Shown here in pieces: positions 44,761-54,372 of a stretch of 64,000 nt of DNA. Positions within the stretch are counted from its first letter, which is position 1; each line of letters begins with the position of its first letter. The notes beneath the pieces are model-generated. The model saw only the letters and a list, made by a program, of their open reading frames with translations. It had not been told where the DNA came from and made no database searches. Both the position numbers and the translations under genes were made by a program. This stretch comes from Bifidobacterium breve (GTDB lineage Bacteria > Actinomycetota > Acidimicrobiia > Acidimicrobiales > Ilumatobacteraceae): the NCBI GenBank assembly GCA_945862045.1, contig CAMAWR010000005.1, positions 20,075 to 84,074 of the forward strand, given 5' to 3'.

Positions 44761-46221
44761 CTATCGCTGACGATGCGAACGAAGAATCAGTTGTGTCACG
44801 ATGCGCGCACTCATTGTGACGAGTGGAAGCCCACCACCCGGGTGTGTGGCACCGCCGACAAGAAATAAACCACGACGTGGCCCGCGCATTGCGGGTCGAC
44901 GAAAGGCCGCACTCCGGCCGTTGGAGGATGTTCCGTAAATTGCTCCACCAGGCGAGCGGTAACGAGCGGCAAGATCACGTGGCCCAATGACTTCGGCGAA
45001 TCGCGCACGACTACGCAGATCGGGCCCGACAGCGGCGAGTCGCTCAAGTAACCACGGGCCAACGTCACGAGTGGCAACTTCTTCATCTGGTGGCGTGTTG
45101 ATGAGCAGATACCAGTTTTCGCAACCCGCTGGCGCTTGCGACGCATCGGTAAGGCTTGATACACATCCGTAAATCGTGGGGTCAGCCGGCACACGCCCGG
45201 CACGCATATCACCAAACTCTCGTGCGTAATCACGCGAAAACCACACGTTGTGATGTCCGATATGTGGCGTGCGGCCATCGACGCCAACAAGAACTGCCAC
45301 ACCGCTGGTGGAACGCTCAGTTTGTTGTACGGAGCGCAGACGTTTGGCGTCGGGCAACAAATCCTGATACAGATGTTCGGCGTCGGCGTTGACCACCACC
45401 ACGGGTGCAGTGATGGATTCGCCAGCCAAACGCACACCAGTCACATGCCGGCGCGTTGCTTCGATAGCGATAACTTCACTCTCGGTGCGCACCTCGACAC
45501 CTGTGCTGCGCGCCACTCGCACGATGGCATCCCGTAACGCACCGAGACCCCCAACCACGTACCACGAACCAAAGTCGGCTTCGACCGCAGCAATGCACGC
45601 CAACGTCGCCGGGGTGCGGGAGGGGTCAGAACCGCTGTAGGTCGCATAACGACCCAACCACTGCTGCAGTCGCGGATCATGGAACATCTTCTTGCCACGT
45701 GCCTGCAACGTGCGCAACGCATCAATTTTCGTGAAGTCGCGTGGTGAACGAAGTCGTCGCAGTAGCGACCACGGCGAAGCCATGTCACCGGCAAAAAACG
45801 TGCGCTCACTCACCTGCCAGATCTGTCGGGCATGGGCGAGAAAAGCAAGATATTCAGCCCCCGAGCCGGGGCTGAAGGCATCGAGTGCTTCTGCCGTCGC
45901 GACGGGTTGGTCGCGGAAGGTCACCGTTGATGCATCGGGCCAGAAGTAGCGGAATGATGGGTCGAGCCGCTGCAGTCGCACCTCGTCGGCAAGGGAGGTG
46001 CCTGCCAGGTGAAACACGTCATCAATCAATGACGGCAACGTGAGGAGCGATGGGCCGGTATCGAACATGAAACCGTCACGTTCGCGGGTCGACAACTTGC
46101 CACCTGGTTCGGTGTTGCGTTCGAGTACGACCACCTGACGCCCGGCGGTCGCCAGTCGAATGGCGGTCAGCAAACCGCCGACCCCACCACCAACGACTGC
46201 TGCGTCGTAATGCTGTGTCAC
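44761..46221 (-). CDS. crtD: CrtD-like carotenoid desaturase (phytoene-desaturase family)
   Basis: 486 residues from GTG 46221, overlapping the cruF stop as GTGA. FAD motif AAVVGGGVGGLLTAIRLA; FDTGPSLLTLP after it is typical of CrtI-type oxidoreductases; the C-terminal GLFLVGGATHPGGGLPLVTMS is the family signature. Directly behind cruF, it should introduce the 3,4 double bond into a 1-hydroxy-carotenoid, as CrtD does. A second ketolase-like (CrtO) role cannot be excluded from sequence alone. It is distinct from the crtI gene two genes upstream. Confidence 0.75.
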   Translation of the reverse strand: MTQHYDAAVVGGGVGGLLTAIRLATAGRQVVVLERNTEPGGKLSTRERDGFMFDTGPSLLTLPSLIDDVFHLAGTSLADEVRLQRLDPSFRYFWPDASTVTFRDQPVATAEALDAFSPGSGAEYLAFLAHARQIWQVSERTFFAGDMASPWSLLRRLRSPRDFTKIDALRTLQARGKKMFHDPRLQQWLGRYATYSGSDPSRTPATLACIAAVEADFGSWYVVGGLGALRDAIVRVARSTGVEVRTESEVIAIEATRRHVTGVRLAGESITAPVVVVNADAEHLYQDLLPDAKRLRSVQQTERSTSGVAVLVGVDGRTPHIGHHNVWFSRDYAREFGDMRAGRVPADPTIYGCVSSLTDASQAPAGCENWYLLINTPPDEEVATRDVGPWLLERLAAVGPDLRSRARFAEVIGPRDLAARYRSPGGAIYGTSSNGRSAAFRRPAMRGPRRGLFLVGGATHPGGGLPLVTMSARIVTQLILRSHRQR

Positions 46222-46997
46222 GCTGCACTGCTTTGGGTGTGACGCGAAAGGTTGTAGCCACACCATACGCATGCGCCCATGGTTACTGCCCCCACCAACG
46301 CAACCACGACGTCATCAAAGAAGAATACGAATCCGACCGTCGACAACGCCGCGAGCGTGGCGTAGGTGGTGAGTGCAAACCGTGATGCCGCCTCCCGGCG
46401 TGGGCGACAGAGACCGACAACCAGTGCCGAGTTGAGCAGCGCGGTCACAAACCAACCCACATAGTTGACGATCGGGATGCCGCGGAACGCCACCGACGCC
46501 GTCTTCCATTGCCAATAACCCTCACCCACCATCTGTGGATCAAGAAATACGTCCCACGCCGTGATTGCCGCGGCCATCATCGGCAACTGCAGCCACACCC
46601 TGCGCAGTCGCCCAGCAAACACCCCATGCACCACCAACGTGATACCCGCCCACGCAAACAACACGACCACCGGGATACCCGCCAATTGTGGAGTCAACGC
46701 ACCCGTGTAGTCGTATTCACCGAACGGAAAGCCTGTCGTGCTTCCGAGCAATTCAACGAAGTACGTCGCCGCGATGACTGCACCCGCAGCCGCTATCGCC
46801 CGCAGCCGATGCGCGGCCCACGTGGTGAGTACTCCAACGCCGAACAAACTCAACACCACCACATTGGCCAACACGCGGCGCTGGTCGCCACCTTGGGCAA
46901 ACAACGGTGTGGCGATCATCGCCACCACCATGAGTAGGAACATTCCACGGGTTGCAAGCGGCAACGCCTGCGTTGATGACGCAGAAGAAAGTGTCAC
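46218..46997 (-). CDS. cruF: CruF-like carotenoid 1,2-hydratase
   Basis: 259 residues from GTG 46997, overlapping the crtB stop. Seven or eight hydrophobic helices. LGSTTGFPFGEYDYTG and AWDVFLDPQMVGEGYWQW are the conserved blocks of CruF, an integral membrane enzyme that adds water across the terminal 1,2 double bond of gamma-carotene or lycopene. GIPIVNYVGWFVTALL fits the last block. Between crtB and crtD in a coupled operon, it supports a 1-hydroxylated carotenoid product. Confidence 0.88.
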   Translation of the reverse strand: MTLSSASSTQALPLATRGMFLLMVVAMIATPLFAQGGDQRRVLANVVVLSLFGVGVLTTWAAHRLRAIAAAGAVIAATYFVELLGSTTGFPFGEYDYTGALTPQLAGIPVVVLFAWAGITLVVHGVFAGRLRRVWLQLPMMAAAITAWDVFLDPQMVGEGYWQWKTASVAFRGIPIVNYVGWFVTALLNSALVVGLCRPRREAASRFALTTYATLAALSTVGFVFFFDDVVVALVGAVTMGACVWCGYNLSRHTQSSAA

Positions 46998-47890
46998 GAG
47001 CCGAAAGGCAGCACGAGACGCGCCACCATGAGCGCCTTCTGTGACGTTGGCACCGACACCCGCTTTTTGAATACGTCGTGCTGTTGCGCCTCGATACGAT
47101 CCAAAATACGCGAATACAAGGTACGGGCAGCCCCGATACACCGTGCTGAGCGATCGGGCAACATTGCGATGCCTTTGTCGGCCGACTCGTACAGCGCTCG
47201 ACAGCGGGCGATTTCGAACTTCATCAATTCGACGAATTGTGGCGTGCAGGTATGGGTGGCGAGGTCAACGCCGAATCGCCGGACGTCTTCTTGTGGAATA
47301 TACGTACGACCACGCTCGAGGTCTTCCTTTACATCACGCAGAAAGTTGGTGAGTTGAAACGCGTTGCCCAGGTCACGGGCATGCCCGAATGCAGCAGGGT
47401 CGTGTGGCTCGAGGATGGGCAGCATCATTTCACCGATCACAGCAGCCGAGCCGTCCATGTAATCCAGCAGATTTGCCCAAGTTTCGTAGGTGGCAACGGT
47501 GAGATCCATCGTCATGCTGCGCAGAAACCGACGGAAGCACTCAGGGTCGATTGGGAACTTGCGAACCGTGTCGACCACCGCCATCAATACGGGGTCTGCT
47601 GACGAGCCTGCAGCAAGGTCACGAAAGAAACGGTCACCGAAGTCGGCGAGGGCTATTTCTCGTTGCGCCACGGGCACCGGCCCGAGGTCGTCGACTATGT
47701 CATCGGCATAACGACAAAAACCGTAGAGCGCATGCACGTGCGGTCGCTTGTCGGCAGGCAACACCTTGGTCGACCAGTAATACGTCGTGCCATGGCGCTT
47801 GTTGAATTCTTTGCACAACTTATAGCTCTCGGCAAGTGTGACCGGCCCACTCGGCAGGAGATGTGTGGTCGGTACTGGTGGCGTCGGCAC
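46994..47890 (-). CDS. crtB: Phytoene synthase
   Basis: 298 residues. It joins two geranylgeranyl diphosphates into phytoene. FCRYADDIVDDLG is the first Asp-rich motif, NFLRDVKEDLERGRTYIP the second, with TYYWSTKVLPADKR near the N-terminus as in actinobacterial and other CrtB. Three bases separate it from crtI, and its stop overlaps the cruF start. Confidence 0.94.
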   Translation of the reverse strand: MPTPPVPTTHLLPSGPVTLAESYKLCKEFNKRHGTTYYWSTKVLPADKRPHVHALYGFCRYADDIVDDLGPVPVAQREIALADFGDRFFRDLAAGSSADPVLMAVVDTVRKFPIDPECFRRFLRSMTMDLTVATYETWANLLDYMDGSAAVIGEMMLPILEPHDPAAFGHARDLGNAFQLTNFLRDVKEDLERGRTYIPQEDVRRFGVDLATHTCTPQFVELMKFEIARCRALYESADKGIAMLPDRSARCIGAARTLYSRILDRIEAQQHDVFKKRVSVPTSQKALMVARLVLPFGS

Positions 47891-47893
47891 CGC

Positions 47894-49390
47894 TCACCTG
47901 CCGTTGAGTTGTGCGGCGTAATCTGCGATGCGACGGGCGGCGAGTTTGCCCGACACCAACACCATCGGCACGCCAACACCAGGCACGGTCGACGAGCCCA
48001 CAAAAAACAATCCGGGCACACGCTTGTCTTTGTTGTTCGGCCGGAATGGCCCGGTCTGGAAGAACGTATGGGCCAATGCAAACGGGGTGCCGCGCTCCAT
48101 GCCTAAGCGTTCCCAATCCAGTGGGTCATAGACACGCTCAACGACGACATCGGTCGGGTAACCAAGTCGCTTGACGCGGTCACGTACATCACCCATGATG
48201 CGGTCACGCTCACGTGACCAGTCGATCTTGCCGTCGAGGTTCGGTGTCGGTTCCAATACATACAACGTGCTGTGGTCATCGGGCGCCAAGCCGGGTGTGT
48301 CGAGGGAGTGCAGCGTCACCAAGATCGACGGGTCAGGCATTCGAACGCCATCTGCGATCAACGCCTTGAACGAACCGTTCCAGTCGGCACCGAAGTGAAT
48401 GTTGTGGTGCGCCGCATTGGCCGGTGGAAGACCCTTGACCCCGGCGATCCACAACAAACAACTGGGGCTATATTTTCCCTTGCGCGCAACACGCGGGCCG
48501 TCGACACCACCCAGCATGGTGCGGTACACGACCGGGAGATCAGGGTTGCACACCACAGCATCACAAGCGATGCGTTCGCCGTTTTCCAGTTCGACACCCG
48601 TGACATGGCCGCGTGAGCCACTCGACCGCAAAATATTGGAAACCGACGAGCCGTACTGAATGCGTACACCAGCTTTTTCGACTGCTGACGCCAGGCCTGT
48701 CGCCATCGCGTGCATGCCGCCCTCCGGAAAATAGACGCCCTCCACCGAGTCCATGTAGGTGATGACTGCGTACAGCGACAATGCCTCGTACGGCGCGAGA
48801 CCGGCATACATGGATTGGAAACTAAAGATGCGCTGCAGACGGTCATCCTTGAAGAAGCCGCCGATTTTTTTGTCGAGCCTCCGGAAAGCACCCATCTGCA
48901 CCAAACGCAAACCGTCCCGCCAGGGTCTGGCGAGATCGAGCACGGAGTCGTAGTTCGTCTCGATGAACGATGACATCTCCGCCTTGTAAAGGCCTTCAAG
49001 CCAGTCACAAAACTTGATGAACGACGCTGCCTCAACCTTGTTCGAAAACTGGGCGATCTCCTCGGCCATTGCCTCTCGCCCATGTCGCACCATGAGTTCG
49101 CTGCCGTCTTCGTAGACCGCGCGATACATCGGGTCGACTTTTTTGATGGTGACGAAGTCGGCCATGTTGGCACCCGCGGCGGCAAAGGCATCTTCGAGTA
49201 AACCCGGCATCGTGAGCACGGTTGGCCCGTTGTCGAGGCGGAAGCCGTGTGATTCGATGACTCCGGCGCGGCCACCTGGGATGTCATCACGCTCAAGCAG
49301 CGTGACATCGTGGCCACTGCCCGACAAGTAGGCCGCCGAGGAAAGGCCGCCAAGGCCGGCACCTACTACTACGACATGCATACGTTTCAT
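47894..49390 (-). CDS. crtI: Phytoene desaturase
   Basis: 498 residues. FAD-binding HVVVVGAGLGGLSSAAYL, RLDNGPTVLTMP and the C-terminal GLFFVGSSTVPGVGVPMVLVSG are diagnostic of CrtI, which carries phytoene through neurosporene to lycopene. The start ATG overlaps the crtE stop TAA by one base (TAATG). Same operon as crtE, crtB, cruF and crtD. Confidence 0.94.
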   Translation of the reverse strand: MKRMHVVVVGAGLGGLSSAAYLSGSGHDVTLLERDDIPGGRAGVIESHGFRLDNGPTVLTMPGLLEDAFAAAGANMADFVTIKKVDPMYRAVYEDGSELMVRHGREAMAEEIAQFSNKVEAASFIKFCDWLEGLYKAEMSSFIETNYDSVLDLARPWRDGLRLVQMGAFRRLDKKIGGFFKDDRLQRIFSFQSMYAGLAPYEALSLYAVITYMDSVEGVYFPEGGMHAMATGLASAVEKAGVRIQYGSSVSNILRSSGSRGHVTGVELENGERIACDAVVCNPDLPVVYRTMLGGVDGPRVARKGKYSPSCLLWIAGVKGLPPANAAHHNIHFGADWNGSFKALIADGVRMPDPSILVTLHSLDTPGLAPDDHSTLYVLEPTPNLDGKIDWSRERDRIMGDVRDRVKRLGYPTDVVVERVYDPLDWERLGMERGTPFALAHTFFQTGPFRPNNKDKRVPGLFFVGSSTVPGVGVPMVLVSGKLAARRIADYAAQLNGR

Positions 49391-50442
49391 TATGCTCGCC
49401 GTTCGCTCACGAAATGTGCAAGCCCTTCGAGCTGATCACGCACTGACCGATCGATTGGGGCTGCGGTGATCGCGGTGATCGCCTCGGCCGTGAGGCGCTC
49501 AATCATTGACTCCATCTCGCGCAGCGCGCCACAGCCGACGATGGCTTCCTGCACCTGAGTGATGTCTGTGTCACTGAACACACCGCGGCCCACACGTTCG
49601 AGCACTACGCGTTGTGCATGGTTTGCCCGTTGCAGTGCCATCGCCATGAGTGGTGTGGGCTTGGCTTCGCGCAAGTCATCACCAACTGGCTTGCCGGTCA
49701 GCGCAGAATCACCAAAGGCACCGAGCACATCGTCACGCAATTGAAATGCATCACCGAGTGGTAGCCCATAAGCCGAGTACGCAGACAACAATGTGGTGGA
49801 TTCATCGGCAAGCAGTGCGCCAAGATGCAACGGGCGCTCGATGGTGTACTTGCCGCTCTTGTACCGACAGATACGAGCGGCTTTATCGGGCCGGCGCTCA
49901 TTTTGTGCCGAGCCGAGCATGTCCAGGTATTGACCGATGTTCAACTCAACTCGAAGCTCGTTCCACATCTGCCAACCACGAACACCGAGTTCGGCGAGCA
50001 ACATATCGGCGTACACGAACGACAGGTCACCGATCAGAATTGCCGCACCATCCCCGAACCGTCGCGCATCCCCCGACCACCCACGCGTTCGATGTTCGGA
50101 CTGCATCGACTCGTGTGTGGTGATGCCGCCACGACGAGTCGTCGAACCATCCATAATGTCATCGTGGAACAATGCAAAAGCATGCAGTAACTCAAACGCT
50201 GCACCTGCATCGATGACTCGTGCATCAGTTGAGGCCCCACCGGCACCGACGAAGCCCCAGTACGTGAATACCGGTCGCAGTCGCTTGCCACCACCCACCA
50301 CCATGCGTTCAAGTTCGGCAAAAGGGGCAGCCAGATCGGCATCGAACGTCGTCCAGCGTTGGCGCTCGGTGGCGAGAAACGCCCGCAATCGCTCGTCAAC
50401 CCGACCCGCAATCTCGCGGATTGATGCTGGCGTGGTGCTCAC
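49390..50442 (-). CDS. crtE: Geranylgeranyl diphosphate synthase
   Basis: 350 residues, a polyprenyl synthetase. The first Asp-rich motif is LFHDDIMDGSTTRRG, the second AFQLRDDVLGAFGD, with KPVGDDLREAKPT behind; the DDVLG form is common in actinobacterial IdsA/GrcC-type enzymes. Next to crtI and crtB it should supply the C20 substrate for phytoene; longer-chain prenyl products are possible. Twenty bases downstream of xseB. Confidence 0.9.
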   Translation of the reverse strand: MSTTPASIREIAGRVDERLRAFLATERQRWTTFDADLAAPFAELERMVVGGGKRLRPVFTYWGFVGAGGASTDARVIDAGAAFELLHAFALFHDDIMDGSTTRRGGITTHESMQSEHRTRGWSGDARRFGDGAAILIGDLSFVYADMLLAELGVRGWQMWNELRVELNIGQYLDMLGSAQNERRPDKAARICRYKSGKYTIERPLHLGALLADESTTLLSAYSAYGLPLGDAFQLRDDVLGAFGDSALTGKPVGDDLREAKPTPLMAMALQRANHAQRVVLERVGRGVFSDTDITQVQEAIVGCGALREMESMIERLTAEAITAITAAPIDRSVRDQLEGLAHFVSERRA

Positions 50443-50462
50443 GAGACGAGGCTACGCCAGCG

Positions 50463-50678
50463 TCAACGCGGATCTTCTGGCAGCTGAATCTCTTTGACCT
50501 CAAGCCGTGCAGCAGCAATACGATCGCGGCACACCTTCACCAGTTCAGTGGCACGTTTGACTCGCTCAGCCAGGTGATCAACATCAATGTCGTCATCGGA
50601 GAGTGCCTCGAGAATCTCCTCAAGTTCCGTGACTGCTTCTTCGTAGCCAACATTCGTCGAATCTTTTTTGGGGGCCAT
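50463..50678 (-). CDS. xseB: Exodeoxyribonuclease VII small subunit
   Basis: 71 residues with the family core GYEEAVTELEEILEALSDDDIDVDHLAERVKRA (helix-loop-helix) and CRDRIAAARLEV. It forms a complex with XseA, the large subunit just upstream, that degrades single-stranded DNA. Twenty-two bases separate the pair, and crtE follows. Confidence 0.92.
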   Translation of the reverse strand: MAPKKDSTNVGYEEAVTELEEILEALSDDDIDVDHLAERVKRATELVKVCRDRIAAARLEVKEIQLPEDPR

Positions 50679-50700
50679 GAGTACTCCTTATATTTGGTGG

Positions 50701-51954
50701 TTACTTTTTCGAACTCGACTCAGCACTCTCTGCTGCCCGGGTTACCGTGCTCACGAGCGTGCCGTCAGCCAATCGCGTGGTGATTTCAGCCTTCTTGTTC
50801 ACCTTGTTCACCGACCTGAGCACGGCCCCGTCAGCGTCGTAAGTGATGCTCCATCCACGACGCATCAAGATGACCGGGTCGAAACCTGCGATCTGTGCCG
50901 CCAGCTCGTTGATCCGTGATTTGGCCGAGTCGAGCCCCATGGTGCGCAGGGTGCGTAAACGTCCAGCCGCATTGGCGATTCGGCGTTCGCCATTCGCCAG
51001 AGCAGCCAACACCACCGTGGCGATGCGCTGTGCCGATCCATCGACTTGGCGTACGAACTCCTCAACTTTGTTGATGATCGATACCGCACAAGCAGTGGGA
51101 GTTTTATTCCATGAGTACGCCACTTCATCGGCGATGCTCGTGTCGACCTCGTGACCAATGCCGGTGAACACCGGTTTTCGACAGGCAGCGATTGCCCGCG
51201 CAATCAACTCGTCGTCAAACGTGGCAAGATCGACACGCGAACCACCGCCGCGAATGACCGCCACAAGATCGACATCAGGCAACCCAGAGAAGAGTGCAAT
51301 GGCGCCAGCCACACCAGACGCTGCACCGTCACCCTGCACTCGCACGTCACACAACGACACAGAAAACCCGATGTTCGACTGTTCGAGGGTTTTCATGAAG
51401 TCGGCATGGGCGGCGGTACCTTTGCTCGCCACCAAGCCGATGGAAAGCGGCACAAGTGGCAACGTCGCGCGGCGGTTGCGATCGTAGAGGCCCTCTTTTT
51501 TTAGCCGATCAATAATTTCGTCGCGTTTGACTGCCAAATCGCCGAGCGTGAATCTCGGATCAATATCCGACATTTTGAAGCCGAACGATCCTGATGGGCC
51601 GTAGAGATCGGGGGTGCCACGAATCCGCACCTTGATACCGCTCACGATGTCCATCTCGTGTTGCTTCATTTTGGGTACGAGTCGCTGTCGCACACCCTTG
51701 AACAGCTTCACCGCAATCATCTTTTTTTCACCATCCACGTCCTCAACAAGGTCGAAATAACAGTGGCCACTCGACGGGTTGCTCACTTTGGTGACCTCGC
51801 CGTACACCCATACGTCGCGAAACTCGCGAACCAACACCACGTTGATGTCGTCGATCAGCTCCGAAACACTGCGGGCTGCCCCCTCAAGTTCATGCGACGA
51901 GTCGGGAGACGAATCGGGAGATGGTTCAAAAAACGGTTCAATGACGTCGGTCAT
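50701..51954 (-). CDS. xseA: Exodeoxyribonuclease VII large subunit
   Basis: 417 residues from ATG 51954 (MTDVIEPFFE), chosen over an upstream in-frame Met that lies inside the divergent gene's leader. OB-fold N-terminus (DVWVYGEVTKVSNPSSGHCYF), the LPLVPLSIGLVASKGTAAHADF block and VIRGGGSRVDLATFDDELIARA and the GIGHEVDTSIADEVA active-site region are complete. Starts the long minus-strand run that continues through the carotenoid and kds genes. Confidence 0.95.
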   Translation of the reverse strand: MTDVIEPFFEPSPDSSPDSSHELEGAARSVSELIDDINVVLVREFRDVWVYGEVTKVSNPSSGHCYFDLVEDVDGEKKMIAVKLFKGVRQRLVPKMKQHEMDIVSGIKVRIRGTPDLYGPSGSFGFKMSDIDPRFTLGDLAVKRDEIIDRLKKEGLYDRNRRATLPLVPLSIGLVASKGTAAHADFMKTLEQSNIGFSVSLCDVRVQGDGAASGVAGAIALFSGLPDVDLVAVIRGGGSRVDLATFDDELIARAIAACRKPVFTGIGHEVDTSIADEVAYSWNKTPTACAVSIINKVEEFVRQVDGSAQRIATVVLAALANGERRIANAAGRLRTLRTMGLDSAKSRINELAAQIAGFDPVILMRRGWSITYDADGAVLRSVNKVNKKAEITTRLADGTLVSTVTRAAESAESSSKK

Positions 51955-52025
51955 AGGGAATGTTCGGTACCTCTGCACCGTGCAGGTTGTGTGGGTGCGC
52001 CATTAAATCTAGGCTGAGAGGACTA

Positions 52026-53585
52026 GTGAACAGTGCGCAACGGGTTGGCTTCGTAGCCGCGTTCGTCATGGTGTCTGCAGCCTGTGGCGAACGCCTGGTT
52101 TTTGAAGCCACAACCGACCCCACCTTTGTCACCCAAGCAGCACCCACCACGATTGCTTCCAGCGAGACAACCGATGACACCGCACCCGACCCAGAATCGG
52201 ACTCGACGGTCAGCAGTGACACCATCAACTGGGGCCCGTGCCGTGCAGCACCCAGCCCATTGGAGTGCGGAAAACTTGCGGTGCCATTCGACTACGACAA
52301 CCCCAGTGTTGGATCATTCGTGTTGTCGATCATGCGACGCGCTGCAGAAATACCGGCAACACGAATCGGCTCACTACTGGTGAATCCTGGTGGCCCCGGT
52401 TTCGGCGGCACGGTAATGGCCGAACAGGCCGAGTACTACTTCAGCCAAGAGTTGCTCGAGCGATTTGATGTCATCGGTTGGGATCCGCGTGGCACCGGCA
52501 CATCAACACCTGCGGTGGATTGCACCGAGGACTACGACCGGTTCTTTGGCATCGACTCACCACCCAACGATGAGGCCGCCAAACAAACCATGGTTGACCT
52601 CACACAAGAGTTCGTTGACCTTTGTGTCGAGCGCAACGGTGAAATGCTGAAGTACATATCAACCGAGGCATCAGCGCGCGACATGAATTCCATCCGTAAC
52701 GCTTTGAACGAGGACAAAATTTCGTACTTCGGTGGTTCTTATGGTTCAGAACTTGGTGCAACCTGGGTGACGTTGTTCCCCACAACAGTCCGTGCCGCTG
52801 TATTCGATGGCGCATCCGACCCCAACGCCAGCGGGTTTGATCAGGCTGTAGCGCAGTTGAAGGGTTTCGAGCAGCAGCTTGATACTTTTTTGACTGACTG
52901 CGCCAAGCGAGTTGCTTGCAAGATCTACAACAATGGCAGGCCGGCGGCGTTGTTCGACCAACTCGTGATCGATATCGACTCGACACCCATCGTGGTGAGC
53001 AGGAATCGCACGCCAGTGACCCAAGGGGTGTTTTACACCGCAGTGGTGCAGGCGATGTACAGCAACACACTTTGGCCACAGCTAGAAAGTGCACTGGCTA
53101 ATGCAGTACGAGGTGACGGTGCACTGCTACTGGCGCTGTACGACGAATACTTCCGGCGCCAACCAGACGGTTCTTATGGCAACGAACTGGAAGCGTTCCT
53201 TGCGATCTCCTGTTTGGATGACCCCGAAGGCTCGACGATTGCACAAGTTGACGCCGATGTCGCTCTGTTTGCCGCCGCCGCGAAACGACTTGGTGCAAAC
53301 TTTGGCTACGGCTATGCCTGTGCACTCTGGCCCCACCATGTGGCCGAGCGAATCGTCGTGACCGGAAAAGGCGCGGGCCCGATTGTCGTCGTCGGCACCA
53401 CCGGCGATGCCGCAACACCGCTAGCCAGCACACGAAAAGCTGCGAAGAATCTCGCGCAAGGTGTGCTCGTCATCGTGGAGGCAGACCGCCACACGGGGTA
53501 CGGCCTCAATTCGTGCGTCGTAAGAAATGTCGACGCTTACCTTATTTCACTGAAGGTTCCCAAGAACGAGACCTACTGCAAGTAG
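52026..53585 (+). CDS. Exported alpha/beta hydrolase with TAP-like C-terminus
   Basis: 519 residues from GTG 52026, preceded by GAGAGG. The N-terminal stretch VGFVAAFVMVSAACGE looks like a lipoprotein signal with a candidate lipobox Cys at residue 20. LLVNPGGPGFGG is the oxyanion loop, YFGGSYGSELGATW holds the nucleophile Ser, and EADRHTGYGLNSC the catalytic His in a TAP-like C-terminal domain. Related enzymes are tripeptidyl aminopeptidases and ester or proline-iminopeptidase-like hydrolases of Actinobacteria. A Thr/Ser-rich linker follows the signal, usual for surface lipoproteins. Substrate unknown. Confidence 0.85.
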   Translation: MNSAQRVGFVAAFVMVSAACGERLVFEATTDPTFVTQAAPTTIASSETTDDTAPDPESDSTVSSDTINWGPCRAAPSPLECGKLAVPFDYDNPSVGSFVLSIMRRAAEIPATRIGSLLVNPGGPGFGGTVMAEQAEYYFSQELLERFDVIGWDPRGTGTSTPAVDCTEDYDRFFGIDSPPNDEAAKQTMVDLTQEFVDLCVERNGEMLKYISTEASARDMNSIRNALNEDKISYFGGSYGSELGATWVTLFPTTVRAAVFDGASDPNASGFDQAVAQLKGFEQQLDTFLTDCAKRVACKIYNNGRPAALFDQLVIDIDSTPIVVSRNRTPVTQGVFYTAVVQAMYSNTLWPQLESALANAVRGDGALLLALYDEYFRRQPDGSYGNELEAFLAISCLDDPEGSTIAQVDADVALFAAAAKRLGANFGYGYACALWPHHVAERIVVTGKGAGPIVVVGTTGDAATPLASTRKAAKNLAQGVLVIVEADRHTGYGLNSCVVRNVDAYLISLKVPKNETYCK

Positions 53586-53604
53586 CGGCACCGCTTTAGT
53601 GCTG

Positions 53605-54372
53605 TCAGTCGCCTGCAGCAAGCACGTACATACTTCTGGCCCACGTCGGTTTTGTCATGCTCAAAACACGCCCAAACAATGACGACGCCATGAATGGAAG
53701 TCTTGAGGATATTCGTGGGGTTGCAATTCGAAACCTTTGAATATCTAAACCGTTCCGTAGCCGAGCAAACGTTGAATTGATCGACTCAGAGTTCGCCGTT
53801 GACACTGTAACCACCGCTATTCCACACGAATTCAGATTCCGCATCAGAAACTTCAACCACTTTCGATGCTCATCTATTGAATCTGTACGTGTAAAGGGAT
53901 AAAACTCCTGACACAGAATGAAGTCATACTTCGCACCCGAGAGTTGTTCAGCCGGATTAATCGCTTTTGCGGTGAACCGACAATCAACCCAACGTGTACC
54001 CGCAAACCGAATGGCATCATGTGAAACGTCTATTCCCTCAACAATCGATGCGGGCCACGCGCGCTTTAAACCTGCGGTGGTATATCCCGCCCCACAACCC
54101 AAGTCGGCAATATTGCCCACTTTTGGAACATTTATATATTCCACAAGGTTGCGGTAGTCCCGGCAAAGTGCCTCAATATGTTCAGTCTCGTACGGATTGT
54201 GATGATGCAGCCCAGCCGAAATCGGATCTGCCCCATCTGCCAGGGCACGGTAAGAAGCAAAATCGTTTCTTGTATCCAATTTGCCCGTGTCAGCCAACGC
54301 TCTGACGCTCGCTTCCTGCTCCGAAATAGCCCTTGGCGACCACCATTCATTTTCAACGTCTGAGTTTGTCAT
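53605..54372 (-). CDS. Class I SAM-dependent methyltransferase
   Basis: 255 residues from ATG 54372 (MTNSDVENEWWS). NIADLGCGAGYTTAGLKRA is SAM motif I (D-x-G-x-G-x-G), IVEGIDVSHDAIRFA motif II and YDFILCQEFYPF motif IV. The N-terminal HHHNPYETEHIEALCRDYR segment is unusual for the His run. Some methyltransferases of glycan loci share this. It overlaps tadA by 20 bases in the same direction. Likely glycan-modifying by neighbourhood; acceptor unknown. Confidence 0.8.
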   Translation of the reverse strand: MTNSDVENEWWSPRAISEQEASVRALADTGKLDTRNDFASYRALADGADPISAGLHHHNPYETEHIEALCRDYRNLVEYINVPKVGNIADLGCGAGYTTAGLKRAWPASIVEGIDVSHDAIRFAGTRWVDCRFTAKAINPAEQLSGAKYDFILCQEFYPFTRTDSIDEHRKWLKFLMRNLNSCGIAVVTVSTANSESINSTFARLRNGLDIQRFRIATPRISSRLPFMASSLFGRVLSMTKPTWARSMYVLAAGD

